The notes beneath the pieces were generated by a model. It saw only the letters and a program-made list of their open reading frames with translations, was not told the DNA's origin and did not search any database. From Bacteroides acidifaciens (lineage in GTDB: Bacteria; Bacteroidota; Bacteroidia; Bacteroidales; Bacteroidaceae): a DNA stretch of 64,000 nt. Shown piece after piece: positions 1 through 8,221 of this stretch; the first letter of the stretch is position 1; each line of letters opens with the position of its first letter. A program made the translations under genes and the position numbers. The stretch spans positions 2,855,889-2,919,888 of the forward strand of contig NZ_CAEUHO010000001.1 of the NCBI RefSeq assembly GCF_903181435.1. Direction: 5' to 3'.

Positions 1-182
1 ATGGTATGGCAGATGACAATGTACACTTCCAGAACTGCACCGAGTATGCAGAACACTTAGTCCAACTCGGAAAGCAATTCGATATGCAGGTATATACCAA
101 CCGTAATCATGGAATATACGGTGGCAATACCCGCCAACACTTGTACACACGCTTGACTAACTTCTTCTTGAACAATTTGTAA
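1..182 (+). CDS. C-terminal end of a DPP-IV-type prolyl peptidase (5' truncated by window)
   Basis: The reading frame is open from the window edge to a TAA at 180-182 and encodes about 59 residues. It contains GMADDNVHFQN near the start and NRNHGIYGG further on. These match the catalytic Asp (second D of ADDN) and His regions of dipeptidyl peptidase IV (S9B, alpha/beta hydrolase fold); the Ser lies outside the window. Family enzymes are secreted or periplasmic and release Xaa-Pro dipeptides. The stop overlaps the lipA start (TAATG), so the two genes are probably co-transcribed and translationally coupled. Confidence 0.85.
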   Translation, partial: GMADDNVHFQNCTEYAEHLVQLGKQFDMQVYTNRNHGIYGGNTRQHLYTRLTNFFLNNL

Positions 183-1030
183 TGGCGGATAGAGTACGTA
201 AGCCCGAATGGCTGAAAATTAATATCGGTGCCAATGAACGGTACACCGAAACAAAACGGATAGTCGACTCCCACTGCCTGCATACCATATGCAGCAGCGG
301 GCGTTGCCCTAATATGGGAGAATGCTGGGGGAAAGGCACTGCCACCTTCATGATTGGCGGTGACATATGCACCCGCAGTTGTAAATTCTGTAATACGCAG
401 ACCGGACGCCCGCATCCGCTGGATACGAATGAGCCGACCCGTGTAGCAGAGTCCATCGCTTTAATGAAACTTGACCATGCAGTCATCACTTCCGTCGACC
501 GGGACGACCTTCCCGATTTGGGAGCGGATCATTGGGCACGCACCATCCGTGAAATAAAACGCCTGAATCCTCAGACTACCATCGAAGTGCTGATACCCGA
601 TTTTCAAGGTAAAACGGAACTGGTAGACCTCGTGATAGACGCTTGTCCCGACATCATTTCACATAATATGGAAACTGTGCGCCGTATCAGTCCGCTGGTG
701 CGCAGCGCAGCCAATTATGATACAAGCCTGCAAGTCATCGGACATATCTCTTCCAAAGGAGTCAAATCCAAAAGTGGCATCATGGTCGGCCTGGGCGAAA
801 CTCCCGAAGAAGTGGAAATATTAATGGATGATTTATTAGTAGTCGGCTGCCAGATTCTTACTATAGGACAATATCTGCAACCCAGTCATCGCCATTATCC
901 CGTTGCAGAATATGTGACTCCACAACAATTCGCAAAATACAAGACCATCGGTTTAGAAAAAGGATTTAACATCGTAGAGAGTGCTCCCCTTGTTCGTTCA
1001 TCCTACCATGCAGAGAAACATATCCGTTAG
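182..1030 (+). CDS. lipA: Lipoyl synthase (radical SAM)
   Basis: Lipoyl synthase inserts two sulfurs into protein-bound octanoyl groups to form lipoate on 2-oxoacid dehydrogenases and GcvH. The 282-residue protein has the normal family length. Three hallmarks are visible: the auxiliary-cluster motif C37-x4-C42-x5-C48, the radical-SAM motif C63-x3-C67-x2-C70, and the C-terminal RSSY serine motif followed by HAEKH. The ATG overlaps the stop of the upstream peptidase by one base, and no competing start lies further in. Cytoplasmic. The identification is secure. Confidence 0.97.
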   Translation: MADRVRKPEWLKINIGANERYTETKRIVDSHCLHTICSSGRCPNMGECWGKGTATFMIGGDICTRSCKFCNTQTGRPHPLDTNEPTRVAESIALMKLDHAVITSVDRDDLPDLGADHWARTIREIKRLNPQTTIEVLIPDFQGKTELVDLVIDACPDIISHNMETVRRISPLVRSAANYDTSLQVIGHISSKGVKSKSGIMVGLGETPEEVEILMDDLLVVGCQILTIGQYLQPSHRHYPVAEYVTPQQFAKYKTIGLEKGFNIVESAPLVRSSYHAEKHIR

Positions 1031-1092
1031 CAAACAAAACACAGATACTATTTGTTTTATTAGTAAAACCGACAAATAAACATAAAGTAGAG

Positions 1093-2211
1093 ATGGAGCA
1101 TAAAGGAATACTTTCTTCCGCTTTTAACATGTCACTGGGTTTTATCCCCGTTATTATTTCCATTTTATTGGGTGAATTTATAACGCAAGACACGGCTATT
1201 TACATCGGTACAGGAATAGGTATCGTAGGTATATATCTTTCCCTGAAACAAAAGGGGATATTAAATCCTAACTTTATCCTATATATAGCGACCGGAATGC
1301 TGGCACTATTATCTTTAGCCGCACTTATCCCCGGTGATTATGTTCCGGGAGGCGCACTTCCCATCACATTGGAAGTCAGTATCCTCATTCCCATGCTGAT
1401 ACTTTATATGCATAAAAAAAGGTTTATCAACCACTTCCTGAAACAGATAGGCTCCTGCAACAAACGCTTGTACGCACAAGGCGCGGAAGCTGCCGTCGTT
1501 TCGGCACGCATCGCTTTAACCTTTGGCGTACTGCATTTCATCATTATCAGCATCGTTGTTGTTTTCCAAGACCCACCGAGCAAAATGAGCGAGCTTATTC
1601 TCTATAAAATACTTCCCCCTACTGTCTTCATTCTAAGTATCGTTTTCAATCAAATAGCTATCCATTTCTTTAACCATCTGATGTCTCACACAGAGTATGT
1701 CCCTATCGTCAATACCAAAGGAGACGTGATTGGGAAAACACCCGCCATTGAGGCAATCAATTATAAGAATGCCTATATCAATCCGGTGATAAGAATTGCC
1801 GTGTCTACCCACGGGATGCTATTTCTTTGCGACAGACCGTCAACAGCTATTCTGGAGAAAAATAAAGTAGACATTCCGATGGAATGTTATCTCCGTTACG
1901 GAGAGTCTCTGACAGCAGGCGCTACCCGCTTGATGAACAATGCGCTTCCTCAGGTTAATGACATCAAACCCGAATTCAACATCGTCTATCACTTTGAAAA
2001 TGAAGTGACCAACCGGCTGATTTACCTGTTCATCGTCGACCTGGACGACGACTCCGTCCTCTGCACTCCCCGCTTTAAGAACAGCAAATTATGGAGTTTC
2101 AAACAGATTGAAGAAAACTTAGGCAAAGGCTTTTTCAGCAGTTGCTTCGAAGACGAGTACGAACATCTGAAAAATGTTATTTGTATAAGAGAAAAATACA
2201 AGGAATCTTAG
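1093..2211 (+). CDS. Membrane protein with a C-terminal degenerate Nudix-like domain
   Basis: The 372-residue protein has about five hydrophobic segments in its first ~190 residues, including a loop with charged and Cys residues (GSCNKRLYAQG). It then has a soluble region from about residue 200 that resembles an IPP-isomerase-type Nudix fold: VNTKGDVIGKTPAIEA, a hydrophobic strand, then YGESLTAGATRLMNNAL. A true Nudix box needs REUxEExGU. Here the R is kept, but the metal-binding glutamates are replaced (RLMNNA), so hydrolase activity is doubtful. The gene follows lipA by 62 bp and its 3' end overlaps the convergent methyltransferase gene by 35 bp. Function unknown; the Nudix assignment is inference from motif spacing. 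Confidence 0.75.
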   Translation: MEHKGILSSAFNMSLGFIPVIISILLGEFITQDTAIYIGTGIGIVGIYLSLKQKGILNPNFILYIATGMLALLSLAALIPGDYVPGGALPITLEVSILIPMLILYMHKKRFINHFLKQIGSCNKRLYAQGAEAAVVSARIALTFGVLHFIIISIVVVFQDPPSKMSELILYKILPPTVFILSIVFNQIAIHFFNHLMSHTEYVPIVNTKGDVIGKTPAIEAINYKNAYINPVIRIAVSTHGMLFLCDRPSTAILEKNKVDIPMECYLRYGESLTAGATRLMNNALPQVNDIKPEFNIVYHFENEVTNRLIYLFIVDLDDDSVLCTPRFKNSKLWSFKQIEENLGKGFFSSCFEDEYEHLKNVICIREKYKES

Positions 2212-2881
2212 ACAAATCGGGCACGTGACCTTTCCAGTCTTTCACTGTACGCGTCTGTATATATTCTCCTTCGCAAGTGATATTGGCAGCAATACACAGC
2301 TTTGTCTGCGGACGGCAATTCTGTAGAATATCTTCCACCATTTTGTGATTCCGGTAAGGAGTCTCAATAAAAAGTTGCGTCTGGTTCTCGGCATAGACAC
2401 GCTGTTCCAATGCCTTCAGTTTCTTTCCACGCTCTCCCGGTTCAATCGGCAGATAGCCGTGAAACGCAAAACTCTGACCGTTAAAGCCCGAACCCATCAC
2501 GGAAAGAATGATAGAAGAAGGTCCTACCAATGGAACAACTTTCAACTTTTTGCGTTGAGCAATAGCCACCACGTCCGCACCCGGGTCAGCAACAGCCGGA
2601 CAACCTGCCTCAGAGATGACTCCCATTGAAGCACCGTTCATCAAAGGTTTCAGATAACCGGAAATATCCTCGGGCGAAGTATGTTTGTTCAACGGATAAA
2701 ACGTCAGTGCGTCAATATCAATCTCCCGATCTACCTTTTTCAGGAAACGGCGGGCGGAACGAACATCTTCGACAATAAAATACCGGATACCGAAGATAAT
2801 CTCCTTATTATAGGAAGGCAATACCTTTTCAATAGGTGTATCGCCTAAAGTCACGGGCAACAAATAAAGGGCAGTTTCCAC
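2177..2881 (-). CDS. RsmI-like SAM-dependent methyltransferase (tetrapyrrole methylase fold)
   Basis: The 234-residue protein carries the tetrapyrrole-methylase signatures seen in RsmI, the 16S rRNA 2'-O-methyltransferase: an N-terminal LYLLPVTLGD strand, SEAGCPAVADPGADVV around residue 90, and VGPSSIILSVMGSGF around residues 119-133. It is shorter than E. coli RsmI (~286) and belongs to the short Bacteroidetes form, whose exact substrate I cannot fix. The start appears to be GTG at 2881, with no in-frame ATG nearby. It is last in a probable minus-strand operon (fabI, gldB, this gene) and its 3' end overlaps the opposite gene. Confidence 0.85.
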   Translation of the reverse strand: METALYLLPVTLGDTPIEKVLPSYNKEIIFGIRYFIVEDVRSARRFLKKVDREIDIDALTFYPLNKHTSPEDISGYLKPLMNGASMGVISEAGCPAVADPGADVVAIAQRKKLKVVPLVGPSSIILSVMGSGFNGQSFAFHGYLPIEPGERGKKLKALEQRVYAENQTQLFIETPYRNHKMVEDILQNCRPQTKLCIAANITCEGEYIQTRTVKDWKGHVPDLSKIPCIFLLYK

Positions 2882-2935
2882 TTATTAAATTGAGAATTGA
2901 GAATTAAAAATTGAGAAATAAGAAAGAGAAACGAT

Positions 2936-3943
2936 TCAAGAAGCCAAGTAGTTGGATTCATTCAGCATTTCGTGATAGTCGTTAAATTCCAAAAGGTCTT
3001 TCAACTTCATGTCTTTATGCTTTTTCATATATGCGGAAACGATTCTCGTACCTATCCATGTACCTATCAATGCAGGAGCCTGGACACCGAGCATTTCAAC
3101 AGCCGGAGCAGGTTTCATATAATAACGAATCACCATCGGGTCACGCGCATGCAGGTGGTCATTGGAACAGACATACTCCCAAATAGCTTTTTCATTTTCC
3201 TTGCACCAGTCATTTTCCTCTTTTGAATAACCCATCGCTTCACCACCGTCATTGTATCCCAATAAGTGCTGTGTCACATAATTGATTTTCCCGGCATGCA
3301 TCATCAGGTCGATAAGACAAGTCCCCTCGTGGTAATTCATGTCATAACGGCTTAAGAGATAGAACACGAAACAATCCGGTACAATCCGTTCGGGACGCAT
3401 GGAACGGCATTGGTAATCGTAATAAAAACGTTTATAAAGCGGGTAATCCTCACCCATATATTTATCAAGGCTGATGCCAAGCAAAGAATCGACCAGAACA
3501 ATGGATTCATTGAACGCAGATATTTGCGAATAGATAAACGGCACTTTTGTGTCGGGCACTTCCTTTTTCAGTTTCTTGAATCCCTTAGTCAGCTCCTTTT
3601 CCACTTCATCCAAATTAGGGAACTTAGCTTCCACGTCTCCCATCAGACGAACCAGTGTCGTATCCGAATAGAATTTTTGCAGGCGTTGTGAGATGGTATC
3701 ATCCTTCACCGTGCCGATAGCCAGCACATCTTCAATCAGAATCTTCGTTGGCTGACGGTAATCCATCGACAACTTCTGCATAGCAGAAAAGCTGTTGGAG
3801 CGAACGTATTCGCTCAACAGCTTATCATATCTCAGAACAGAAATCTCTTCTTCCTTCTGCTCCATACCTTTTCCTGTGCTTAACCCACAGGCGGCGAAAA
3901 GCATACTTATTAATATAATAAGAAGAGAAATCCGTAGTTTCAT
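2936..3943 (-). CDS. gldB: GldB-like lipoprotein
   Basis: The 335-residue protein starts with a lipoprotein signal (lipobox LFAAC, Cys about residue 19). The body resembles GldB, an outer-membrane or periplasmic lipoprotein needed for gliding and type IX secretion in Flavobacteria. Homologues are kept in non-gliding Bacteroides, where their role is unclear; an M48/DUF2268-like helical fold with a HEG segment (YHEGTCLIDLMMHAGK) is visible. It begins 6 bp after fabI and is clearly co-transcribed with it. The family call comes from overall pattern and the conserved fabI-gldB neighbourhood. Confidence 0.8.
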   Translation of the reverse strand: MKLRISLLIILISMLFAACGLSTGKGMEQKEEEISVLRYDKLLSEYVRSNSFSAMQKLSMDYRQPTKILIEDVLAIGTVKDDTISQRLQKFYSDTTLVRLMGDVEAKFPNLDEVEKELTKGFKKLKKEVPDTKVPFIYSQISAFNESIVLVDSLLGISLDKYMGEDYPLYKRFYYDYQCRSMRPERIVPDCFVFYLLSRYDMNYHEGTCLIDLMMHAGKINYVTQHLLGYNDGGEAMGYSKEENDWCKENEKAIWEYVCSNDHLHARDPMVIRYYMKPAPAVEMLGVQAPALIGTWIGTRIVSAYMKKHKDMKLKDLLEFNDYHEMLNESNYLAS

Positions 3944-3949
3944 AATTTA

Positions 3950-4807
3950 TTATCCGTAAATGATGTTACCATTATCATCCATGTACTCATCAAGTCCTTT
4001 CTCGTAAGTAGCCATGGCACGAAGGCTCATACCCACGCTGGAGAATCCGCCGTCGTGGAAGAGGTTCTGCATAGTCACCTTGCGGGTAAGGTCGGAGAAC
4101 ATTACGATACAATAGTCGGCACACTCATCAGCAGTCGCATTTCCAAGCGGAGACATACGGTTGGCAAAGTCGAACAGTTTGTCCATACCCTTCACACCCG
4201 AACCGGCTGTTGTAAACGTAGGCGACTGGGAAATTGTGTTCACACGCACGCTGTGCTCGCGTCCGTAGATATAACCGAAACTACGTGCGATAGATTCCAG
4301 CAATGCTTTCGCATCCGCCATATCGTTGTAGCCGTAGAAAGTACGCTGTGCAGCCACATAGCTCAATGCAACGATTGAACCGTAATCGGCAATAGCGTTC
4401 AGTTTCTTGGCAGCCTGAATCATTTTGTGGAATGACACGGCCGAAATATCCAATGTCTTATCCAACATTCCATAGTCAAGGTCATCGTAAGTACGTTTCT
4501 TGCGTACGTTGGGAGACATACCGATAGAATGGAGCACAAAATCAATTTGTCCACCCAGTATATCCATTGAGGTCTTGAATACATTTGTCAACTCCTCTAC
4601 GTTGGTAGCGTCTGCCGGCACAATCTGGCAGTTCAGTTTTTCGGCCAAAGCATTGACTTCTCCCATACGGATAGCCATCGGAGTATTTGATAATGTAATA
4701 GTTGCACCTTCTTCTACAGCACGTTCAGCCACTTTCCAAGCAATAGACTGGTCATTCAACGCACCGAAGATAATACCTCTTTTTCCTTTCAACAAGTTGT
4801 AACTCAT
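3950..4807 (-). CDS. fabI: Enoyl-[acyl-carrier-protein] reductase
   Basis: FabI catalyses the last reductive step of each fatty-acid elongation cycle using NADH. The 285-residue protein is a short-chain dehydrogenase-like enzyme: N-terminal GxxxxxSIAW cofactor motif (GALNDQSIAWKVA), NSIG-type strand (LHSIGMSPN), and the FabI catalytic triad Y150, Y160 and K167 (Y-x6-K in YNDMADAK), matching E. coli Y146/Y156/K163. First gene of a minus-strand operon with gldB and the methyltransferase. A -7 element lies 25 bp upstream. Confidence 0.96.
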   Translation of the reverse strand: MSYNLLKGKRGIIFGALNDQSIAWKVAERAVEEGATITLSNTPMAIRMGEVNALAEKLNCQIVPADATNVEELTNVFKTSMDILGGQIDFVLHSIGMSPNVRKKRTYDDLDYGMLDKTLDISAVSFHKMIQAAKKLNAIADYGSIVALSYVAAQRTFYGYNDMADAKALLESIARSFGYIYGREHSVRVNTISQSPTFTTAGSGVKGMDKLFDFANRMSPLGNATADECADYCIVMFSDLTRKVTMQNLFHDGGFSSVGMSLRAMATYEKGLDEYMDDNGNIIYG

Positions 4808-4831
4808 ATCTTTTAATAGTTAAATTTTGTG

Positions 4832-4839
4832 CAAAGATA
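4832..4839 (-). promoter_or_regulatory. Bacteroides -7 element of the fabI operon
   Basis: On the minus strand this reads TATCTTTG, a perfect TAnnTTTG, 25 bp upstream of the fabI ATG. No good TTTG -33 element is seen at 19-21 bp. Confidence 0.6.
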
Positions 4840-4945
4840 GTATCTTTCCGCATAAAATCATGAGAAGTGCGCAAATAATAGACAGAAATGACAAAAAATA
4901 CACGTATTCTATCAATTAGTCCACATCCCTTTGGGGGTTCGCTCC

Positions 4946-4953
4946 TATCTTTG
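4946..4953 (+). promoter_or_regulatory. Bacteroides -7 element for the GH28 gene
   Basis: TATCTTTG on the plus strand, 72 bp upstream of the GH28 ATG. A TTTG at 4930-4933 is too close (12 bp) to be a classical -33 element. The predicted transcript starts near 4960. Confidence 0.55.
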
Positions 4954-5025
4954 CATTCGATAATGTCCAACGAAATACCATTGAAAACAATAGATGTATA
5001 ACCCTATAGAAAATTAGATTACTAA

Positions 5026-6645
5026 ATGAACACATTGACAAAAAGACTCTTTTGGATAGCTATATGCTGTTTGCCGTTTATCGCAGGATGTAAACCGCAA
5101 AGCGGGAATGCGACAAGTGAAAACGCAATAAGCGATGCCCTTTACCAAAATTTACCTTTTGAAATGCCGAAAGTACAACAGCCGGCTTTTCCTGCTTATG
5201 AGGTAAGCATTGTGGATTTCGGAGCCAAAGGGGACGGTTTGTTCCTGAATACGAAAGCCATCAACGATGCTATCAAGAACGTGAACCAACACGGTGGTGG
5301 CAAAGTGATTATCCCGGAAGGTATCTGGCTGACAGGCCCCATCGAATTGCTGAGTAATGTGAATCTTTATACAGAACAGAATTCACTGGTGCTCTTCACC
5401 GGAGATTTCGAAGCATATCCTATCATCGCCACTTCTTTTGAAGGGCTCGAAACCCGTCGTTGCCAGTCACCGATTTCGGCACGCAACGCGGAGAATATCG
5501 CTATCACGGGATACGGCACATTCGACGGAAACGGTGATTGCTGGCGTCCGGTGAAAAAGGGCAAACTGACCGCTTCGCAATGGAAGAAGTTAGTAAATTC
5601 AGGCGGTGTTCTCGATGAGAAGCAAGAGATATGGTATCCCACAGCGGGTTCGCTGAAGGGAGCTATGGCTTGTAAAGACTTTAACGTGCCCGAAGGCATC
5701 AATACGGATGAAGAATGGGCTGAAATCCGTCCATGGCTGCGCCCGGTGCTGCTCAGTATCGTAAAAAGCAAGAAAGTATTGCTGGAAGGCGTGACTTTCA
5801 AAAACTCTCCGAGCTGGTGTCTGCACCCGTTGTCCTGCGAAGATTTTACCGTAAATAATATCATGGTTATCAATCCCTGGTATTCTCAGAATGGTGATGC
5901 CATCGACTTGGAATCTTGCAAGAACGCGCTGATTATCAACAGTGTGTTTGATGCGGGAGACGATGCTATCTGTATCAAATCGGGTAAGGACGAAGACGGT
6001 CGCCGTCGCGGTGAACCTTGCCAGAATGTGATTGTGAAGAATAATACGGTATTGCACGGACATGGCGGATTCGTTGTAGGCAGCGAAATGTCCGGCGGTG
6101 TGAAGAATATCTATGTGGAAGATTGCACATTCATGGGGACTGATGTAGGTTTGCGCTTCAAGAGTACCCGCGGACGTGGCGGTGTAGTGGAAAACATCTA
6201 CATCAATAACATCAATATGATTAACATCCCGAACGAACCGTTATTGTTCGACCTCTTCTATGGTGGAAAAGGTGCAGGTGAAGAATCGGAAGAAGATTTG
6301 CTGAACCGTATGAAAACAGCCATCCCACCGGTAACGGAAGAGACTCCGGCGTTCCGCAACATTCATATTTCAAATATTGCGTGCAGAGGTTCGGGACGTG
6401 CGATGTTCTTCAACGGTCTGCCGGAAATGCCGATTAGCAATATCACCGTTAAAAACGTTGTGATGACGGAAGCTACGGATGGAGTTGTCATCAGCCAGGT
6501 AGACGGAGTCACTTTGGAGAATATTCATGTAGAGTCTTCAAAAGGAAACAATATCCTGAATGTCAAAAATGCAAAGAACCTGACCGTAGATGGAAAGGTT
6601 TATGAAGAATTTGGAGCAAAAGGCGAGATTTTAAGTCTCAAATAA
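5026..6645 (+). CDS. GH28 polygalacturonase-type glycoside hydrolase, lipoprotein
   Basis: GH28 enzymes hydrolyse alpha-1,4-galacturonan by inversion. The 539-residue protein has a lipoprotein signal (FIAGC, Cys about 22) and the usual right-handed beta-helix with VDFGAKGDG near residue 65. All GH28 catalytic motifs are present: N289-G-D291 (NGDAID), the Asp pair D312-D313 (AGDDAICIKSG), H346 in GHGG, and R377-x-K379. The intact GHG and RxK motifs favour a homogalacturonan substrate, probably cleaved exo-wise on short oligosaccharides. Monocistronic, with its own promoter and terminator, set apart from the main pectin locus. Confidence 0.92.
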   Translation: MNTLTKRLFWIAICCLPFIAGCKPQSGNATSENAISDALYQNLPFEMPKVQQPAFPAYEVSIVDFGAKGDGLFLNTKAINDAIKNVNQHGGGKVIIPEGIWLTGPIELLSNVNLYTEQNSLVLFTGDFEAYPIIATSFEGLETRRCQSPISARNAENIAITGYGTFDGNGDCWRPVKKGKLTASQWKKLVNSGGVLDEKQEIWYPTAGSLKGAMACKDFNVPEGINTDEEWAEIRPWLRPVLLSIVKSKKVLLEGVTFKNSPSWCLHPLSCEDFTVNNIMVINPWYSQNGDAIDLESCKNALIINSVFDAGDDAICIKSGKDEDGRRRGEPCQNVIVKNNTVLHGHGGFVVGSEMSGGVKNIYVEDCTFMGTDVGLRFKSTRGRGGVVENIYINNINMINIPNEPLLFDLFYGGKGAGEESEEDLLNRMKTAIPPVTEETPAFRNIHISNIACRGSGRAMFFNGLPEMPISNITVKNVVMTEATDGVVISQVDGVTLENIHVESSKGNNILNVKNAKNLTVDGKVYEEFGAKGEILSLK

Positions 6646-6700
6646 AGTTCAGTAAGAAAAGAAAACCACAATATCATTATATAGAGTAAAAAGCTCAAAT

Positions 6701-6746
6701 AGCAGACTATTTTATCTTCAAAAGATAGACGGTCTGCTTTTTTTTC
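6701..6746 (+). terminator. Rho-independent terminator after GH28
   Basis: Arms AGCAGAC (6701-6707) and GTCTGCT (6732-6738) pair, with an inner TATCTT/AAGATA stem, and are followed by a run of T. The T run ends a few bases before the next gene's -7 element. Confidence 0.85.
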
Positions 6747-6749
6747 AGT

Positions 6750-6757
6750 TACTTTTG
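6750..6757 (+). promoter_or_regulatory. -7 element for the DUF4861 gene
   Basis: TACTTTTG (TAnnTTTG) lies 38 bp upstream of the ATG. The upstream terminator occupies the -33 region and no TTTG is present there. Confidence 0.55.
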
Positions 6758-6795
6758 CAGGGAGAAATACGACGTATTATATCAGCCTTAGAATC

Positions 6796-8037
6796 ATGAA
6801 GAAGAATCTTTTTATATTTGCTTTCCTTTTAGGCAGTTTTAGCCTGCCGACTTGGGCTCAGAAACAGGAGAAGACCATTACAGTAGAGGTGCACAATAAT
6901 TGGAACCAAGCAAAAACGGATGCTCCGGTTGTCGTCAATCTGTGCGAACTGCACGCGGATTTCAAAATAAAATCGGCTGTTGTTATGGAAGGGACGAATG
7001 AAATTCCTTCTCAACTTGATGATTTGAACAGGGACAGAAAGATGGATGAACTTGCCTTTGTAACCAATCTTCCTGCCCATGGCAAAAAGACTTTTCAAGT
7101 GACGCTTTCTTCGGAAAAGAGTACAAAGACTTACCCTGAACGAGTATATGCCAATATGTTCATTGCTGATTTCCGAAAAGGAAAGCATCAAAGGGTACAG
7201 GCTATTACCGTTCCCGGAACTAGCAATATATATAGCATGGTACGTCCTCACGGTCCGGTTTTGGAATCGGAACTGGTAGGTTATCGTCTCTACTTCAATG
7301 AAAAACAGACACCTGATATTTACGGTAAATTCAATAAAGGGTTGGAAATCAAAGAATCGCAGTTCTATCCTACGGATGCACAGTTAGCCAAAGGATTCGG
7401 TGACGATGTGCTTCGTGTATTCGACAGTTGCGGCCCGGGTGCGTTGAAAGGTTGGGACGGACAGAAAGCAACCCATATCACCCCGGTAGAAACCCGTACG
7501 GAACGTATCATCTCTTACGGGCCGGTGCGTGCGATTGCTGAAATTGAAGTAACCGGATGGCAGTATCAGGGTGCAGAACTCGATATGATGACGCGTTACA
7601 CGCTTTATGCCGGACATCGTGACCTTCACATCGAAACATTCTTCGACGAGCCGCTCGATAAAGAGATTTTCTGCACAGGTGTGCAGGACATCGTAGGTGC
7701 TTCCAAATCATTCTCCGACCATAAAGGCTTGGTAGGAAGCTGGGGTACGGACTGGCCTGTAAACGACACGGTGAAGTACGCAAAAGAAACCGTAGGGTTG
7801 GGAACTTGTATTCCTCAGCGTTATGTGAAATCTGAGGAAAAAGACAAGGCAAACTTCCTCTATACAATCACCGCTCCGGGAAACAATTACTTCCAATATC
7901 ATACGACTTTCACTTCCATGAAGGAAACCTTCGGATATAAGACACCGGAAGCATGGTTCGCATATCTTCGCGAATGGAAAGAAGAACTGGCTCATCCTGT
8001 GACAGTGAAAGTAAAAGACAGCCGTGCTGCCAAATAA
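6796..8037 (+). CDS. Secreted DUF4861-family protein
   Basis: The 413-residue protein has a cleavable signal peptide (cut after about PTWAQ, residue 21) and no lipobox. The sequence resembles the DUF4861 family, beta-rich secreted proteins often found beside pectin or uronate enzymes; recognisable segments are the N-terminal VEVHNNWNQAKTDAPVVV and the central RVFDSCGPGALKGWDG. I cannot assign catalytic residues. It lies between GH28 and GH43 genes, each with its own promoter, which suggests work on plant-wall uronic acid oligosaccharides. The family call is moderate; the activity is unknown. Confidence 0.75.
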   Translation: MKKNLFIFAFLLGSFSLPTWAQKQEKTITVEVHNNWNQAKTDAPVVVNLCELHADFKIKSAVVMEGTNEIPSQLDDLNRDRKMDELAFVTNLPAHGKKTFQVTLSSEKSTKTYPERVYANMFIADFRKGKHQRVQAITVPGTSNIYSMVRPHGPVLESELVGYRLYFNEKQTPDIYGKFNKGLEIKESQFYPTDAQLAKGFGDDVLRVFDSCGPGALKGWDGQKATHITPVETRTERIISYGPVRAIAEIEVTGWQYQGAELDMMTRYTLYAGHRDLHIETFFDEPLDKEIFCTGVQDIVGASKSFSDHKGLVGSWGTDWPVNDTVKYAKETVGLGTCIPQRYVKSEEKDKANFLYTITAPGNNYFQYHTTFTSMKETFGYKTPEAWFAYLREWKEELAHPVTVKVKDSRAAK

Positions 8038-8115
8038 AGATAACCACACCACTAAATAAGGTAGAATACAAATACAACTAAACAAAAATTACGAGGTTTC
8101 TACCAATTTTTATAC

Positions 8116-8157
8116 GACTCTGCACAATTATTACTCCCTGTGCAGAGTCTTTTTTTC
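8116..8157 (+). terminator. Rho-independent terminator after the DUF4861 gene
   Basis: An 11-bp perfect stem, GACTCTGCACA (8116-8126) with TGTGCAGAGTC (8139-8149), is followed by seven T. Confidence 0.9.
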
Positions 8158-8165
8158 TACCTTTG
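8158..8165 (+). promoter_or_regulatory. -7 element for the GH43 gene
   Basis: TACCTTTG directly abuts the T tract of the preceding terminator, 56 bp before the ATG. Confidence 0.55.
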
Positions 8166-8221
8166 CCATCGTAAGACAAGCCAACGAATCATTTATATAA
8201 AACTATTAATCTACCTATATC

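Noticed and set aside
4752..4970. 72-codon minus-strand frame overlapping the fabI start
   Set aside because: It overlaps fabI and its promoter and has no recognisable features.
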